Assembly: GCA_946902875.1 (NCBI GenBank)
Contig: OX336340.1
Coordinates: forward strand, 18,305,566 to 18,369,565
DNA from: Nematopogon swammerdamellus
Lineage: Eukaryota; Arthropoda; Insecta; Lepidoptera; Adelidae
Direction of reading: 5' to 3'
DNA length: 64,000 nt
This document shows, piece by piece, positions 43,037-54,172 of the stretch. The notes beneath the pieces were generated by a model. That model searched no databases. It saw nothing but the letters and a program-made list of their open reading frames with translations, and was not told the origin of the DNA. The number at the start of each line of letters is the position of its first letter. Position 1 is the first letter of the stretch. Made by a program: the position numbers and the translations under genes.

Positions 43037-43366
43037 ATGAACCTGATGGGAGATGAGATTATGCGGGACCTCGAGGTCACAATTATCAGGGACGTCCATA
43101 GTGATGTAATAGTTTGGAAACTCGCTCGCCTCGCTCTTGTCAGTGGGGATATTGCTACGAATCACTTTCTATTTGCCGAGTCTGGATTTCCTAATCAACA
43201 AGAAAGTTTGATAATTTTGAATGCATTAATGGATGATGTTACGAAATATAGGATGTATACTCCATCATCTGTGGATGAACTGGAGCTAAAAAAAGAAGAA
43301 GAAAATAATATTACCGAACGTTTAAAAAAACCATGGCGTATATGGGTGTATAGGGGAGGAAAGTGA
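43037..43366 (+). CDS. Open frame of 109 codons, unknown
   Basis: ATG at 43,037 to TGA at 43,364-43,366. The product is mixed in composition, with an acidic-basic stretch (ELELKKEEENNITERLKKP) and no signal peptide or membrane segment. It lies in unique DNA. No family is recognised and no splice sites bound it, so it may be chance. Confidence 0.2.
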   Translation: MNLMGDEIMRDLEVTIIRDVHSDVIVWKLARLALVSGDIATNHFLFAESGFPNQQESLIILNALMDDVTKYRMYTPSSVDELELKKEEENNITERLKKPWRIWVYRGGK

Positions 43367-44928
43367 AGCAAATATTCTTTCGAAGTTTTATCTGCTATTA
43401 TCATTGTATATATTGGTCTGTATAACTGGTTGGCTCTATTACGTCTCGATATATCAGATTACAAAGAAACAATCATTAAAACCTTCTACATCTCTTGCAA
43501 TAGAGAACTAGAGCTCTAAAGCTCGGTAACAAGTTACCTATGCAAAACCATTTCTTATCCGTCTAAATAATCGTACAAACATTCACAAACGGAACAGTCG
43601 GCAGCTCAGCCGACTGCGTTGCTCAAAAACATTTCGTTTTCGCCTGCTAGATAAAAGCTGTAACCAAAGCCGAGTACACGGGAGGACCGAATCCAGATAT
43701 TTCCGAGCATAAATCGCTGGGTTTATCTCACTGGAGCACGTGCAGCGGTTGAGATAGACCAAATAAAGTTCGTGAACATGTCAGGATTGTCCATCGAATT
43801 GTTTTGTATTCGTCGGTGGAGCCGCGTAAGTGGATTACCTGCGGTTTGTGGTCCCAGTGGGGAGGCTTCGCAACGAGACTGCCTCTTCTAGCTGTTCCGT
43901 TGAATGAGATGCTGATGCATTCGCTTCTGCTTACTGTTGGACAATGCGGTAGCTGCTCTAGAGATTGTGCAAACCTTTACAATTGCAAGTGAGGTTTCCA
44001 AAATTTTGGTTATGGTCATATTATTATCGCACATTACTCAAAAAGAACTAGCATCAAACCAATTCTAACCAATAGATATATGAGTACAATCGTAACTATT
44101 TCGTTTATATGTCATCTCACCGTCTTGCTCATCACCCCATCTAGAGCTACTGGTGTTGACAACCGAGTCTCAATTTTAAATTTTATGGCCTATGTAATTA
44201 TATATTCAACTAATAATAATAATTAATTGACTCTGTAAAGACAAACATTATTCTAGACGTATTATTCTAACGCCTCAACTAAAACACAGAAAGTTTTATG
44301 ATCGATATTTACTTCGATATTTAACTATGGCGATGATGAACTTGGTTTTATTTTAAATACAATATTATATTTTTCTTAACGAAACACCCCATTTAAAATA
44401 TAAATGAATTCTTTAATTTATCTCTTTTACTATCAGACTAACTAATATATGTTTCTCTATTTACCTATTTATTTTGTTAATTTTTAACTTTATATTCTAT
44501 TTCTCTTTCTCAACTTATCTGAGCCAATACTCAACATGTTGATCTTTTTTGTTTTTCAAATGTTATTGCAAAATTTATTTATTTAGGTAAGTATAATTAA
44601 TTTTTCAACGATATTATAAATGGAATGTGTTAAAAAGTCTGTTAAAAAAAAATTACGATTTCTATAGCATACAGATACAATATATCCAATTTATCCAAAT
44701 TGCTGCTCGTTGAAATAAATATATTTGACTGTGACTTTGAAGAATCAGCCTCCGGGAGAGAAAACGTGATGACATTACATATATAGCCTATATTAATTTA
44801 CAGATTTTCCAAATTCCATTAGTGAAATTGGACTTCTTTTTGATTTGTTTTCAATTAAATATTGTTCGATCATTTCGAGTTGATTCGTTGCAATGGGTTG
44901 CAATGGCCGGCAAGCATAAGGTTGTCAG
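43367..44928. other. Unique sequence, nothing recognised
   Basis: AT-rich after 44,000. A possible donor (TGCAA then GTGAGG) at 43,988 has no exon that I can support. Confidence 0.35.
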
Positions 44929-44929
44929 C

Positions 44930-45226
44930 CTTGACTGAGGTTCGGATTCCTCGTAAAACTGTAGGTCCCTTCCCTCCTAATCTTACTTGGTGGTAGGGTT
45001 TAACCCGCCCGGGTTGGTACCACCGCACTGAATGAAACGTCGGTCAAAACGGCTATGTAAATAGTTTGTGTTTTCCGACCAGTTCAGTGTAGCCGGCACG
45101 ATCAAAGGGGGAAGCACTGACATGGCACCTAGTTCACCCGGTGTTATGGGCTGACATCACGGACGTTGTAGGTGATGTAGCAAACCGTGTCAGTTTCCAT
45201 AAAAAAAAAAAAAATAAAAAAAAAAA
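44930..45226 (+). mobile_element. SINE-A, 5'-truncated copy
   Basis: From GAGGTTCGGATTCCTCGTAA through GGTGGTAGGGTTTAACCCGC and GTAGGTGATGTAGC to TTTCCAT and a long A run. The 5S-like block is absent. Confidence 0.85.
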
Positions 45227-45939
45227 TACAAATACATTACGTGTATATCATCAATTTATTGAGATGAGAAAATGAAAGATAGACACGATAAAAATAGACA
45301 ATCAAATAATATATAGACTCTGACGAGACCACACGTCGTCGTCGCAGTAGTTGCGTGTAGTTGACCCATCATGTCAAAACATTCAACTCCACTAACTGGG
45401 TACATCCGCGGTCGACTCCCGCCAGCGGACAGATGGCGCTGTCCTCACAGCCAGGATTTCTGTCAACTTGTGCGAAACATTTATTCATCAAACGACAGAG
45501 CGGCGGTATTAAATTTCTCCCCTCGTTGTTTATTCTGGGCAGGACTAGGAATGATACTAAGCATAACAATCTTAAGAAAGTATCTATTACACTTGCGTGG
45601 TCGAGGAGACGTCAGGCGTATCTCCTTGCTTGCCAATTCACGAAGGAAAATTATAGTAAATTTATAGATTTTCAAAGTAACGAATAGTTACGTACGTTCA
45701 AGTGAAGCACAGATTCACTCGATGACAAAGAGTCAATTTTTGTTGTTCTGTCCACTTAAATTAATCTTTTATGTTCCAACATAAAAGATATATTTAAGTG
45801 TGTAAGTTCGTAAGCATGACATAATACACGTAGTGGTATGTACGACTTGAAAAATTAAAACCTTATTGTAATAGATGGTACCTATCATCAATGATTTTAG
45901 CATTCCTACGTATCTCTATCTCTATCTCTATCTTTATGG
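45227..45939. other. Unique sequence
   Basis: Open frames at 45,361-45,687 (+) overlap in two frames without known motifs. A (CTCTAT)n run lies at about 45,910-45,930. Confidence 0.35.
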
Positions 45940-46252
45940 TCTATAATATATTCTCTATCTCTTACTTATATAAGGGAACACCTGTCTGCTTGTATGTTTG
46001 AGGTAATCTCCGGATTGAAACAGATTTTGATGCGGTTTGCAACAATGGAAAAAGTAGTTCTTTAGGCTCACTATAGGCTATATACCATCACGCTAAATAG
46101 CCTTAGGGCTAAGCAGTATCAAAGACAATATACTATCGACGGGAGAGAGAGAGAGAGAGAGAATACAAGAGAAGCGATCGTTTATTATCATTTTAAGTCG
46201 TATTTGATATTAAAACGAGTCTACCGCGAGCGAAGCCGCGGGCAAAAGCTAG
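45940..46252 (-). mobile_element. RTE-type non-autonomous repeat
   Basis: On the minus strand it begins CTAGCTTTTGCCCGCGGCTT, CGCTCGCGGTAGAC, has a (TC)n run (46,143-46,163) and ends GAGATTACCTCAAACATACA, AGCAGACAGGTG. This is the common lepidopteran RTE-derived layout. Confidence 0.55.
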
Positions 46253-46326
46253 TTTGAAATGAAGAATAAATAAACAATCATAAACACAACGAAGCCGTAT
46301 GTAGCTCTAATATTTTTCTTTGTTTT

Positions 46327-46395
46327 ATAGAAAGTGCGACACGTGCCCATAAGGTGTCTAATGACGCCCAGTCGTACGCGGTATAATATAATATA
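46327..46395 (-). mobile_element. LINE-J 3'-end fragment
   Basis: GAAAGTGCGACACGTG, CCATAAGGTGTCTAATGACG and CCCAGTCGTACGCGG. Confidence 0.7.
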
Positions 46396-47131
46396 TGTAG
46401 TTGCACTTGCTTGCTGCAGGGGAGGTGCTGCATAGCGACTCGCCACATCCATGGCGCTATTACCTACGTCTTCACATTTCGTGACTGAACTCACTGATTT
46501 CACTTTCCAAACAATAAGTACAAAATTTTCCAAACAAAAATACGCGGTATTTGAACCGGGCTAAACGAATAATATTTGCCGGATATATTAATAATAGCAT
46601 TTGTTGGATCGCATCGCTCGGTATTTGCCCGAACCGCTACTCCATAATATTTGCTCATCGCAATGCAGTTATGAGGAACCGCCCCGTGCCAGTGTCGCCG
46701 TGCCGGCTTTTAGCTATAATAACGCTTATTGACAAGAGTGGAGGGTCTATATTGTGTCGGCTGGTGAATGTGAAGTTTCGAATTATGCAAATAAAAATGT
46801 CGGCGAAGAGAGCGTTGCGCTTCGCCGCAGGGACGTGTAGCAGACAAGAGAGTTTGTTCAGCGGAGGCGGCGGCGACGGGGGAGGCGTGGGGCGGGCGGT
46901 GCACCGGCGCGGGGGAGGGGCCAGTCTGCGGGAGACCGATGACACATCGATTGAAGTTCAACTAGTTACTCCTGGGTCACCTCTCTATAATATTTAGTCG
47001 GTAGTAGAGACAAACTCACTAATACATGGCTTATAATAAGCCAGCAAAACGGTTACTACTCCCACAATTAATTCAGAGTGCCGGTGACAGACAAACTCCT
47101 CAAATCCTAAATCTTTTCTACCTCCTCTTTT
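46396..47131. promoter_or_regulatory. Unique GC-rich region with G-run island
   Basis: 46,600-46,960 is GC-balanced, unique DNA ending in a G-run island (GGAGGCGGCGGCGACGGGGG, then GGGG, GGG, GGGGG and GGGG tracts). Three overlapping frames are open, which reflects composition. A first exon or regulatory block is possible; no splice sites prove it. Confidence 0.3.
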
Positions 47132-47508
47132 GTCAGCCTCGATAGCTCAGTGGTACAGACAGTCGACTGTCGCTATTGATGGTTAAGCAACGCTGGGCCG
47201 GTCAGTACTTGGATGGGTGACCGCTTAACCGTTGGACGCTGACCGTGGTTCGGATTCCCCGTAAAACTGTAGGTCCCTTCCCTTCTTACCTTACTAGATG
47301 GTAGGGTTCAACCTGCCCGGGTTGGTACCACCGCACTGAATGAAAGGTCGGTCGAAACGGCTATGTAAATAGTTTGTGTTTTCCGTTCAGTTCAGTGTAG
47401 CCGGCACGACCGAAGGGAAGCACTGACATGGCACCTAGTTCACCCGGTGTTATGGGCTGACATCACGGATGTTGTAGGTGATGTAGCCAACCGTGTCAGC
47501 TTCCATAA
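47132..47508 (+). mobile_element. SINE-A, full copy
   Basis: GTCAGCCTCGATAGCTCAGT (tRNA-like A box), a 5S-like block at 47,182-47,223 (GTTAAGCAACGCTGGG, then CAGTACTTGGATGGGTGACC), GTGGTTCGGATTCCCCG (B-box-like), then the body to GTCAGCTTCCATAA. The poly(A) is lost. Confidence 0.9.
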
Positions 47509-49577
47509 TTTTGATATTTTTATATACTTCTGAATTAATTTATTCGCACATTTAATTCAATGTCCTCACGTTTCACCTACCGTGGTTTATGTTAAAAAAG
47601 GGTAGATGAGCAGAAAATTCCGATTTATGTACAATAGACGTTTTTTTTCAGCATTGTCCCAGTGACAGAACGGAATCTGCACTTGATTTGAATTGACGAC
47701 GACTATGGCAGCATTGATTTTCCAAAGTTTAAATACATTAAATCAGGTGCCATTTATAGTATGAAAACTTTTCGTCATAGTAAAATGGCACCTACTGCCT
47801 CCTGTTTCGACCTTGGTGCCGGCAGGTTGCAGCGCATGCTGGTCGGCTAGACGACACCGCAGTACCCCGCGAGTGCAATGCGCAGGGGCTCCTGTTTCAC
47901 CCTGAGGAGGCTCCGGGGCCGCGCCGCGCCTCTACTCCCTCCGCCGTCGCCACCGGGACCGCCCCGTCTCTTGATAAAAATTCACCAACATATTTCACAT
48001 TAGAGCGTTGTGCAATATATTTATGCATCCAGCGATGTCCCGTCGCTACTAAAACTAATTTACAGCGCAGTATAATTCTATTCTTCCCAGTCTCCGCCAC
48101 TCCCTCCAGCGTGCAGGCGAGAAAATTTTACGGTTTTATGGAACGTATTTCTTCCGCATCCTCTCGGAAGCAATCCTGATGAGGTTGTAAGAGAACGGAG
48201 AGGATTTTCGCAGCAGCGGAAGCTTCGGGGAAAATATTTGTATGTTTCGAATGGCGCCGATGGCTGACTCCATTTTTACAAACCGAGCGTTTTGTTTTCA
48301 TCTATTATCTACTTTACACCTCCGAGGTCGAAGCGGTGATTGTAAATGCCAGCGACTTCCTTGAATTTTAAGTTAGAGAAGTAAGTATAGAAATGGCAAA
48401 GGATTTTTAGGATTTGGATTTGTTCGAGATATCTGTGTGAAATAACGTTCTTTTTAGAATGAATATAAGATACCTAACCAATAAACATACATACATGTGT
48501 ATAAATACACGTATAAACGCTAACTGACAAGGCTTTGGCGTAGCTCACAGAATTTCAGGGAGGAATATTATGTTTTAGTAGGAAGCCGGTCAAGCAGCTA
48601 AAAGCTCTAAAACTCATTCATTATAAACTAAGTACAGACAGAATTAAAATAAACAATACACTCGCACATTATTTTACTCGCAAATGCTTTCAACGCAGGC
48701 GCCCAAAGCTGTACAGCGTGCACCGGCGCTGCACTCGCATATATCTCAAAGCTACAATATGACAAAGTGAACACACAAAGTTAGCATTTTACGAGAATCG
48801 AGCGCTCGCCTCTGCTCATATATAGCGATATCTATTAGTCCAACACGCCGCTTCAATAAAACGAAAGGAAACTCCAAAATTGTGCGCACCTTTTGGCACA
48901 AAAAATCCCTACATAAAGAAGAGAATCGCTCTGAGCTTCGGGTAGGAGCCGGCCGGTGCAAGACTTGTTCAGTATCTTTTTGTTTTGACACGGATATTGA
49001 AAATCCGCGTACGTCGCGAAAGTTTCCCGTTTCCGACACGGTCGAGAGGAGGGCGCGGCGCGTGGGGTTATGTGCAGGGGCGGGGAATTGCAGGTTAACA
49101 TACTTTGAACGTGTTACCTATTTGGGAGTTTTGCATTTCACGAGCGCCGGAAAATGTGCACGGTCGCTTCGCGGTTTTGTGTTTGAGAGGCACGTATGAG
49201 CCCAATTTGAGGGGTCTCCGCGACTAAATAGGAGCCGCTTTCGGAAGGGGATACTAAACCGAAATTGGCTCATGTAAGCGAGGGATAGAGTAGTGAATTT
49301 CAATTATTTTCAGATAACACGAGGGGCAAGTTTGTTGGATAAGCCAATGTTATTATAGTTTAAATTGCACATTACAAATGTACAGTTTCCAGTTTTTCAA
49401 CTGTTTTTGTATGACTGTTGATCATTTTTATTATTGTTTATTGTGTATTTTCATCCATAGGTAGGTAAGCTACGCTTGGATTGGACATGTCGAAAATTTC
49501 ACCACTTCTAAATTCAATGCGAAGAAGAACTGACAAACTTCTCAAGTCAGAATGTTTTGTTTTGTTTTTTGTTTTTT
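47509..49577. other. Unique region with GC-rich patches
   Basis: An acceptor-like TTTTTTTTCAG lies at 47,641-47,651 followed by a short frame to TGA at about 47,694. GC-rich patch 47,850-47,970. A strong + donor (GAGAA then GTAAGTATA) is at 48,379. No complete exon could be built. 48,680-49,290 is GC-balanced with frames open on both strands. Confidence 0.35.
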
Positions 49578-49735
49578 TTAGAAAGCGCGACATGTGGCAC
49601 CGTTTCACTTACGAGTAGGTGACTTACGATGCCTATGGACATTCTGTGATGCACGGGGATTGCGAATGCCATGCCGGCCTGACAGGAGCTTTCTCACGCC
49701 TTTTGAAAAACCCCAGGGTGTACTTGGGAGGAAAT
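49578..49735 (-). mobile_element. LINE-J 3' fragment
   Basis: GAAAGCGCGACATGTGGCAC, GCGAATGCCATGCCGGCCTG and TCACGCCTTTTGAAAAACCC. Confidence 0.8.
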
Positions 49736-49837
49736 AGTTGTTAGTACCTTATAAGTATTATATTATAGTAACTTACAAATAATTAACCCATACTTCAGCT
49801 CACAAGAACTTTATATTTACAGCATAAACATGAATTA

Positions 49838-50238
49838 TTTATGTAATCCGGTATGGGTGTCTGAGTCGGAGGGGCCAAAGCACATGCTCTAACCAGCCAA
49901 TATCACCTCCGAGAAGGTAGGTGCCATACCGGAGACTTCCCTGGATTGCTGGCTATACTGGACTAGAGGAGAACACAACCGAGGTTGCTTGCGGCCATCT
50001 TACATCCAGTACGGTGGTACCAACCCAGTCGGCTACAATTTGAGCCTACCACCTAGTAAGGGGCAAGGGAATGGACCTACAGTTTTACACCGGTTCCGAA
50101 CGGTGAAGCAGCGGGTGTAGGTATGCACGTAAATTTTTTCGTCAGAAAAAAACTCATTGGTACACGCCGACCGGATTCGAACCTCGGACCTCCCGCATGA
50201 GAAACCGATGCCCAAACCACTCGGCCACCCGCCGCCGC
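49838..50238 (-). mobile_element. SINE-C, full copy with tRNA-like head
   Basis: On the minus strand it starts GCGGGTGGCCGAGTGGTTTG (A box) and has GAGGTTCGAATCCGGTCGG (B box), an arrangement like tRNA-Leu or tRNA-Ser. The body follows: CGTGTACCAATGAG, GAACCGGTGTAAAACTGTAG, GGTGGTAGGCTCAAATTGTA, TTGTGTTCTCCTCTAGTCCA. It ends CCGGATTACATAAATAATTC without a clear poly(A). The short open frame across it is a by-product. Confidence 0.9.
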
Positions 50239-52016
50239 TTAAAATACTTAATAGTCTGACCACTCTGCCTATTTACATTACATATATCTGGTGTATAGTG
50301 CCATCGTTAATTTTGATGCCTACTTAAATATATTAAGCCAACAACAATTATTAAAAGTTTATTCCTAAAAAAAGTTTAGTATTATTAAAAATCTAAAGAT
50401 GCGAATTCGGATAAGTAAATAATATAATTTAATTATTTCCTTTAAAATAGAGTAGACAAATTAACGTTTACTTTTCAGAAATGAATGAAAAATAATGATT
50501 TTATAGAGCTATAAAACATCTGAAAAAAAAATATATATCTAAGTCACAATTGGAAAATAATAATTCATGTATAATGCGTCTATCATTAAATTTGTGTATA
50601 AATTGCATTTATTTACCCATCTCTCATAAGTTTCAATAAACAACTATTCGCCGCCAGCAACAGGTGCAGACTCTCTGAATTCAAGTGATTTACTTCTAAA
50701 AAAATAACCGCGAGATGTCGCCCTCAGTCGTTAAGGAGGATAACGACTGTTCAATTTTATCGTCCGCGGGTTCACATGGAGGTGTATTGTTCCTCCGCGT
50801 CGGAGATTTAATGACCTCGCGAGATGAGATAGATAGGGTTTATGGCAAGGAGTTAAAAGAAGATAGAAGTGACATTCCGACAATAGCAAACGGAAACACT
50901 GACATAGCATAGACATGACTTAGTTCATACAGAAATAATGTGTAATTGCTGGTGTAATGGATAAACAACACGACATCACGGTGTGTCACTGGAAATGTAG
51001 CCAGCCACAGCGGTTTCTAATAAAATTCACTTGTAGAGAAGGAGAAAGAAAAGTTCTCGAAGACGTATTTTCAAATAGATCTATCTCCAGCACTTTTGTT
51101 CTTTGTGCATCACAATAGAGTGCATGCCGACCAATGGTTGACAAAAAGATCAAATGTAAGACACTGCTCACACCAAATTAGGCGGAGGTCGTCAATTTTC
51201 TTAAAATTAAATTAAATATGAAATAAAAATATACATTATTGCACACAAAAAAATCGACAAAAGGGGGACTTAATGCCTAGCTAGAGGCACTCTCTACCAG
51301 TCATGCCTGGGATAGTGGATAAGGTTGATGTGTAGTGCCGAATTAACTAAGATAAAAATAATAATATAGTTAACTCATAAATACATACATGCAATAAACA
51401 TATAAAAATATATAAATAAGTATAAGTCCTTATTTACAGTACTTACAGTTTCATCACATCTAAAATTATTTATTGTATGTCTTCTGAAAAATAAAAAAAT
51501 ATTATTTGATTGATTTTGTAAGACAATGAATTTTCTACCGTATTTATTTCTTTTGTTTATGAGCAAGAAAACAGTCGTAACTGGCACAATGTGAAGTGTC
51601 ACAGCTAAACCTTGTCGTAGAGACAGATAGAGTGCCCTCCAGTTATACAATCGGTTGTAATTTGAGAATTTATTGACATTGAAATGGAAATGAAGTTGAA
51701 ATGCGCGATATGAAATTTAAAAAATGCCTTGATAAAGTTTCTTAACGAAATAGGTCATCCAATTAGCAAGTCAATCTTATAATATTTAGGATACCAGGGT
51801 AAAACTGTAGATTTTTAGAACGGGGCCACTTAGTAACAATTTCTATGAAAAATTCATTTAAAATTTCGAATCAGTCAAATAAAAAAAAAATAATCGCACA
51901 ATTTAGGTGCCAGAAAACTTTGTACTAGCTAGATGGATACAATGATGGATACCACACAATTTGACCGAAGACCAAAAACGTCGTCGCGTGGATTGGTGCC
52001 GCCAAATGCTAGAAAA
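50239..52016. other. Unique AT-rich region
   Basis: A small open frame at 50,715-50,912 (+) has no known motif. Nothing else recognised. Confidence 0.35.
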
Positions 52017-52017
52017 G

Positions 52018-52165
52018 TCAGAATAAAGAATAAAGAATAAAAAATAGAGAATAGAGAATGGACAATGGAGAATGGAGAATGCAGAATGGAGAACGGAGAA
52101 CGGATAATGGAGAATGGAGAATGGAGAATGGGGAATGGAGAATAGAGAATGGAGAATGGAGGATA
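52018..52165. repeat. Heptamer minisatellite (GAGAATG)n
   Basis: About twenty variants of GAGAATG/GAGAATA in tandem. Because seven is not a multiple of three, the minus-strand frame gives a seven-residue repeat (ILHSPFS) that looks protein-like but is only the repeat. Confidence 0.9.
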
Positions 52166-52631
52166 AATAATTGGCTCATCACCTCAGTTGTTTCCTTTAG
52201 AATTGTGGGCTTATTCGTGTCAAGCACGAAATAATGATTTTCTTATTATTTCAATACATATGTAAAATGTCAATCGTATGAGCTGCTCATGTAGATATGA
52301 CATTAAAATCTGAGTGAGTGTATGCAGGACCAAGTTCTGAGCAATCCTATCGAATTGGAACAACTTTTAATGCAGTTCACATAGCACTTAGATCCCAAAA
52401 CGAGCTTCCGATTCTATCGTCGGAAGTTTAATTGAAAATTGGACTCGTGTAGGTAAGCCGACCCGAATAAAGCCACTCTCATCTGACTAGCCAGGCCTTC
52501 GTTCGTTCCTCTGTAGGCATTACAACATGTTCATATTATTATTCGAGGAGTGTCAGGAGGAAAATCTGGTGCTGATTGGAGCAGCTGGGGCCCAAAACGA
52601 ATTACTTAGAGAAGGAGTGGAAGTAGAAGAT
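52166..52631. other. Unique sequence
   Basis: Nothing recognised. Confidence 0.35.
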
Positions 52632-53165
52632 AGTCAGTCAGTAAGCTTGTATGCGTCCACTGCTGGACATTTGCCTCTCCAATTCTCCTTTTTTTTTATG
52701 GAAACTGACACGGTTGGCTACATCACCTACAACGTCCGTGATGTCAGCCCATAACATCGAGTGAACTAGGTGCCATGTCAGTGCTTCCCCCTTTGATCGT
52801 GCCGGCTACACTGGTCGGAAAACACAAACTATTTACATAGCCGTTTCAACCGACATTTCATTCAGTGCGGTGGTAACCACCAAGTAAGATTAGGAGGGAA
52901 GGGACCTACAGTTTTACGAGGAATCCGAACCTCGGTCAGCCTCCAACGGTCAGCGGTCACCCATCCAAGTACTGACCGCACCCAGCGTTGCTTAACATTC
53001 AATAGCGACAGTTGACTGTCTGCACCACTGAGCTATCGAGGCTGGCAAAGTCTCCTCCAGTCCACTGCCACTGCGTTCCCCCGACATACTTGATATCGTC
53101 GTACCACCTGGCGGGTGGTCTTCCCACACTCCCTTTTTCTGTCTATGGCCGCCGTGAGATGGACA
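52632..53165 (-). pseudogene. RTE-like LINE 3' end, split by a SINE-A
   Basis: Minus-strand translation gives GRPPARWYDDIKYVGGTQWQ (53,045-53,130). Beyond the SINE it resumes with a stretch equivalent to the VQQW end (52,636-52,688) and a CTGA-type 3' end. Same element type as 21,600-21,803 (+). The SINE separates the two parts. Confidence 0.75.
52689..53046 (-). mobile_element. SINE-A, full copy inserted in an RTE remnant
   Basis: Tail T run at 52,689, ATGGAAACTGACACGGTTGG, body, 5S-like block 52,955-52,996, head GCCAGCCTCGATAGCTCAGT at 53,046. On the minus strand the flanks GGAGACTT and GGAGAATT look like a short target duplication with one mismatch. Confidence 0.9.
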
Positions 53166-53913
53166 TCAGTAAATAATTATCTGGGGGCACGGCAGTGCCC
53201 CCGCCAAGTCGGGCAACACGGCCGTACCATCCTCTTCTCGAAGCAACTCAGGGACTTTTTGGCCTCCCTGTTGTATTGTCTTGTTCACGTGGCTTGCGGC
53301 TGGCATTATTATTATTATAGAGCTATAAATTAATGAACGAATGTATGCTGCTTTAAGTTCCAGTGTTTTTTCTCTCAAAATGGGTCGTGAAAATCAACAA
53401 TAAAAAATAAAAAAAATATTAAATTATTCAAAGCTCACCGATGTTATTAAAATAATTTCACTTAATCAGTGCCGCCGGTTTATAATCTTGAATTCGTCAA
53501 TTACCCTAAAACACTCTTTAATTACCAATTTGAATATTTTAACCGCTCCACCGCCACCGCCGCCGCCGCGCCGTCCCTCCTCCCCCTTACAGCACCAGCG
53601 CTGCCCCCTCACCCCCGCCCCGTCTCGCCCGCGTGGATCCTTTTGTTTTTCTAATCACGTTTCGGGCTTAAATATTTTAAAGCTGTTCCGGCGGTTCGTC
53701 GACGATTGCCCTTGAGGCTTCAGTGTCGGGTCGCCGAGTGCTCCTCTCTCCCTCTCTCTCTTTCTCTATAGATTTAAACGTGCAAAGCACTGAGGCACCG
53801 TCAAAGCCTATTCCTACCTTAATCCACCTTTTCTAGATGCTGAGAATAAATTATTGTAGGAACATTTTAGTAAGAGTTAAAATGTAAATTAACTATTGCT
53901 GAGATTTTTGACA
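53166..53913. other. Unique region with C-rich island
   Basis: C-rich + strand at 53,545-53,640 (CCGCCACCGCCGCCGCCGCG, CACCCCCGCCCCGTCTCG), so G-rich on the minus strand. (CT)n at 53,743-53,765. No gene supported. Confidence 0.35.
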
Positions 53914-54172
53914 TTTTTTTTTTTAGAAACTGACACCGTTGGCTATATCACCTGCAACATCCGTGATGTCAGCCCATAAAACCGGGTGAACTTGGTGCCA
54001 CGTCAGTACTTCCCTTCGGTCGTGCCGGCTACACTGAACTGGACGGAAAAACACAAACTATTTACATAGCCGTTTCGACAGACATTTCATTCCGTGAGGT
54101 GGTATCAATCCGGGCGGGTTAAACCCTACCACCTAGTAATATAAGAAAGGGAGTCATATCCCTTAGTCGCCT
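53914..54172 (-). mobile_element. Chimeric SINE: SINE-A tail joined to SINE-B head
   Basis: SINE-A sequence from the poly(T) to CCTACCACCTAGTAATATAA is followed by AGTCATATCCCTTAGTCGCC, the SINE-B head region, instead of the SINE-A tRNA/5S head. The same junction occurs at 57,700-57,735. The head is cut short by the LINE-J copy that starts at about 54,173. Confidence 0.8.

Noticed and set aside
50033..50263. 76-codon minus-strand frame
   Set aside because: It is a translation of the SINE-C head.
52018..52227. Minus-strand frame with a seven-residue repeat (ILHSPFS)
   Set aside because: It is only the translation of the (GAGAATG)n minisatellite.
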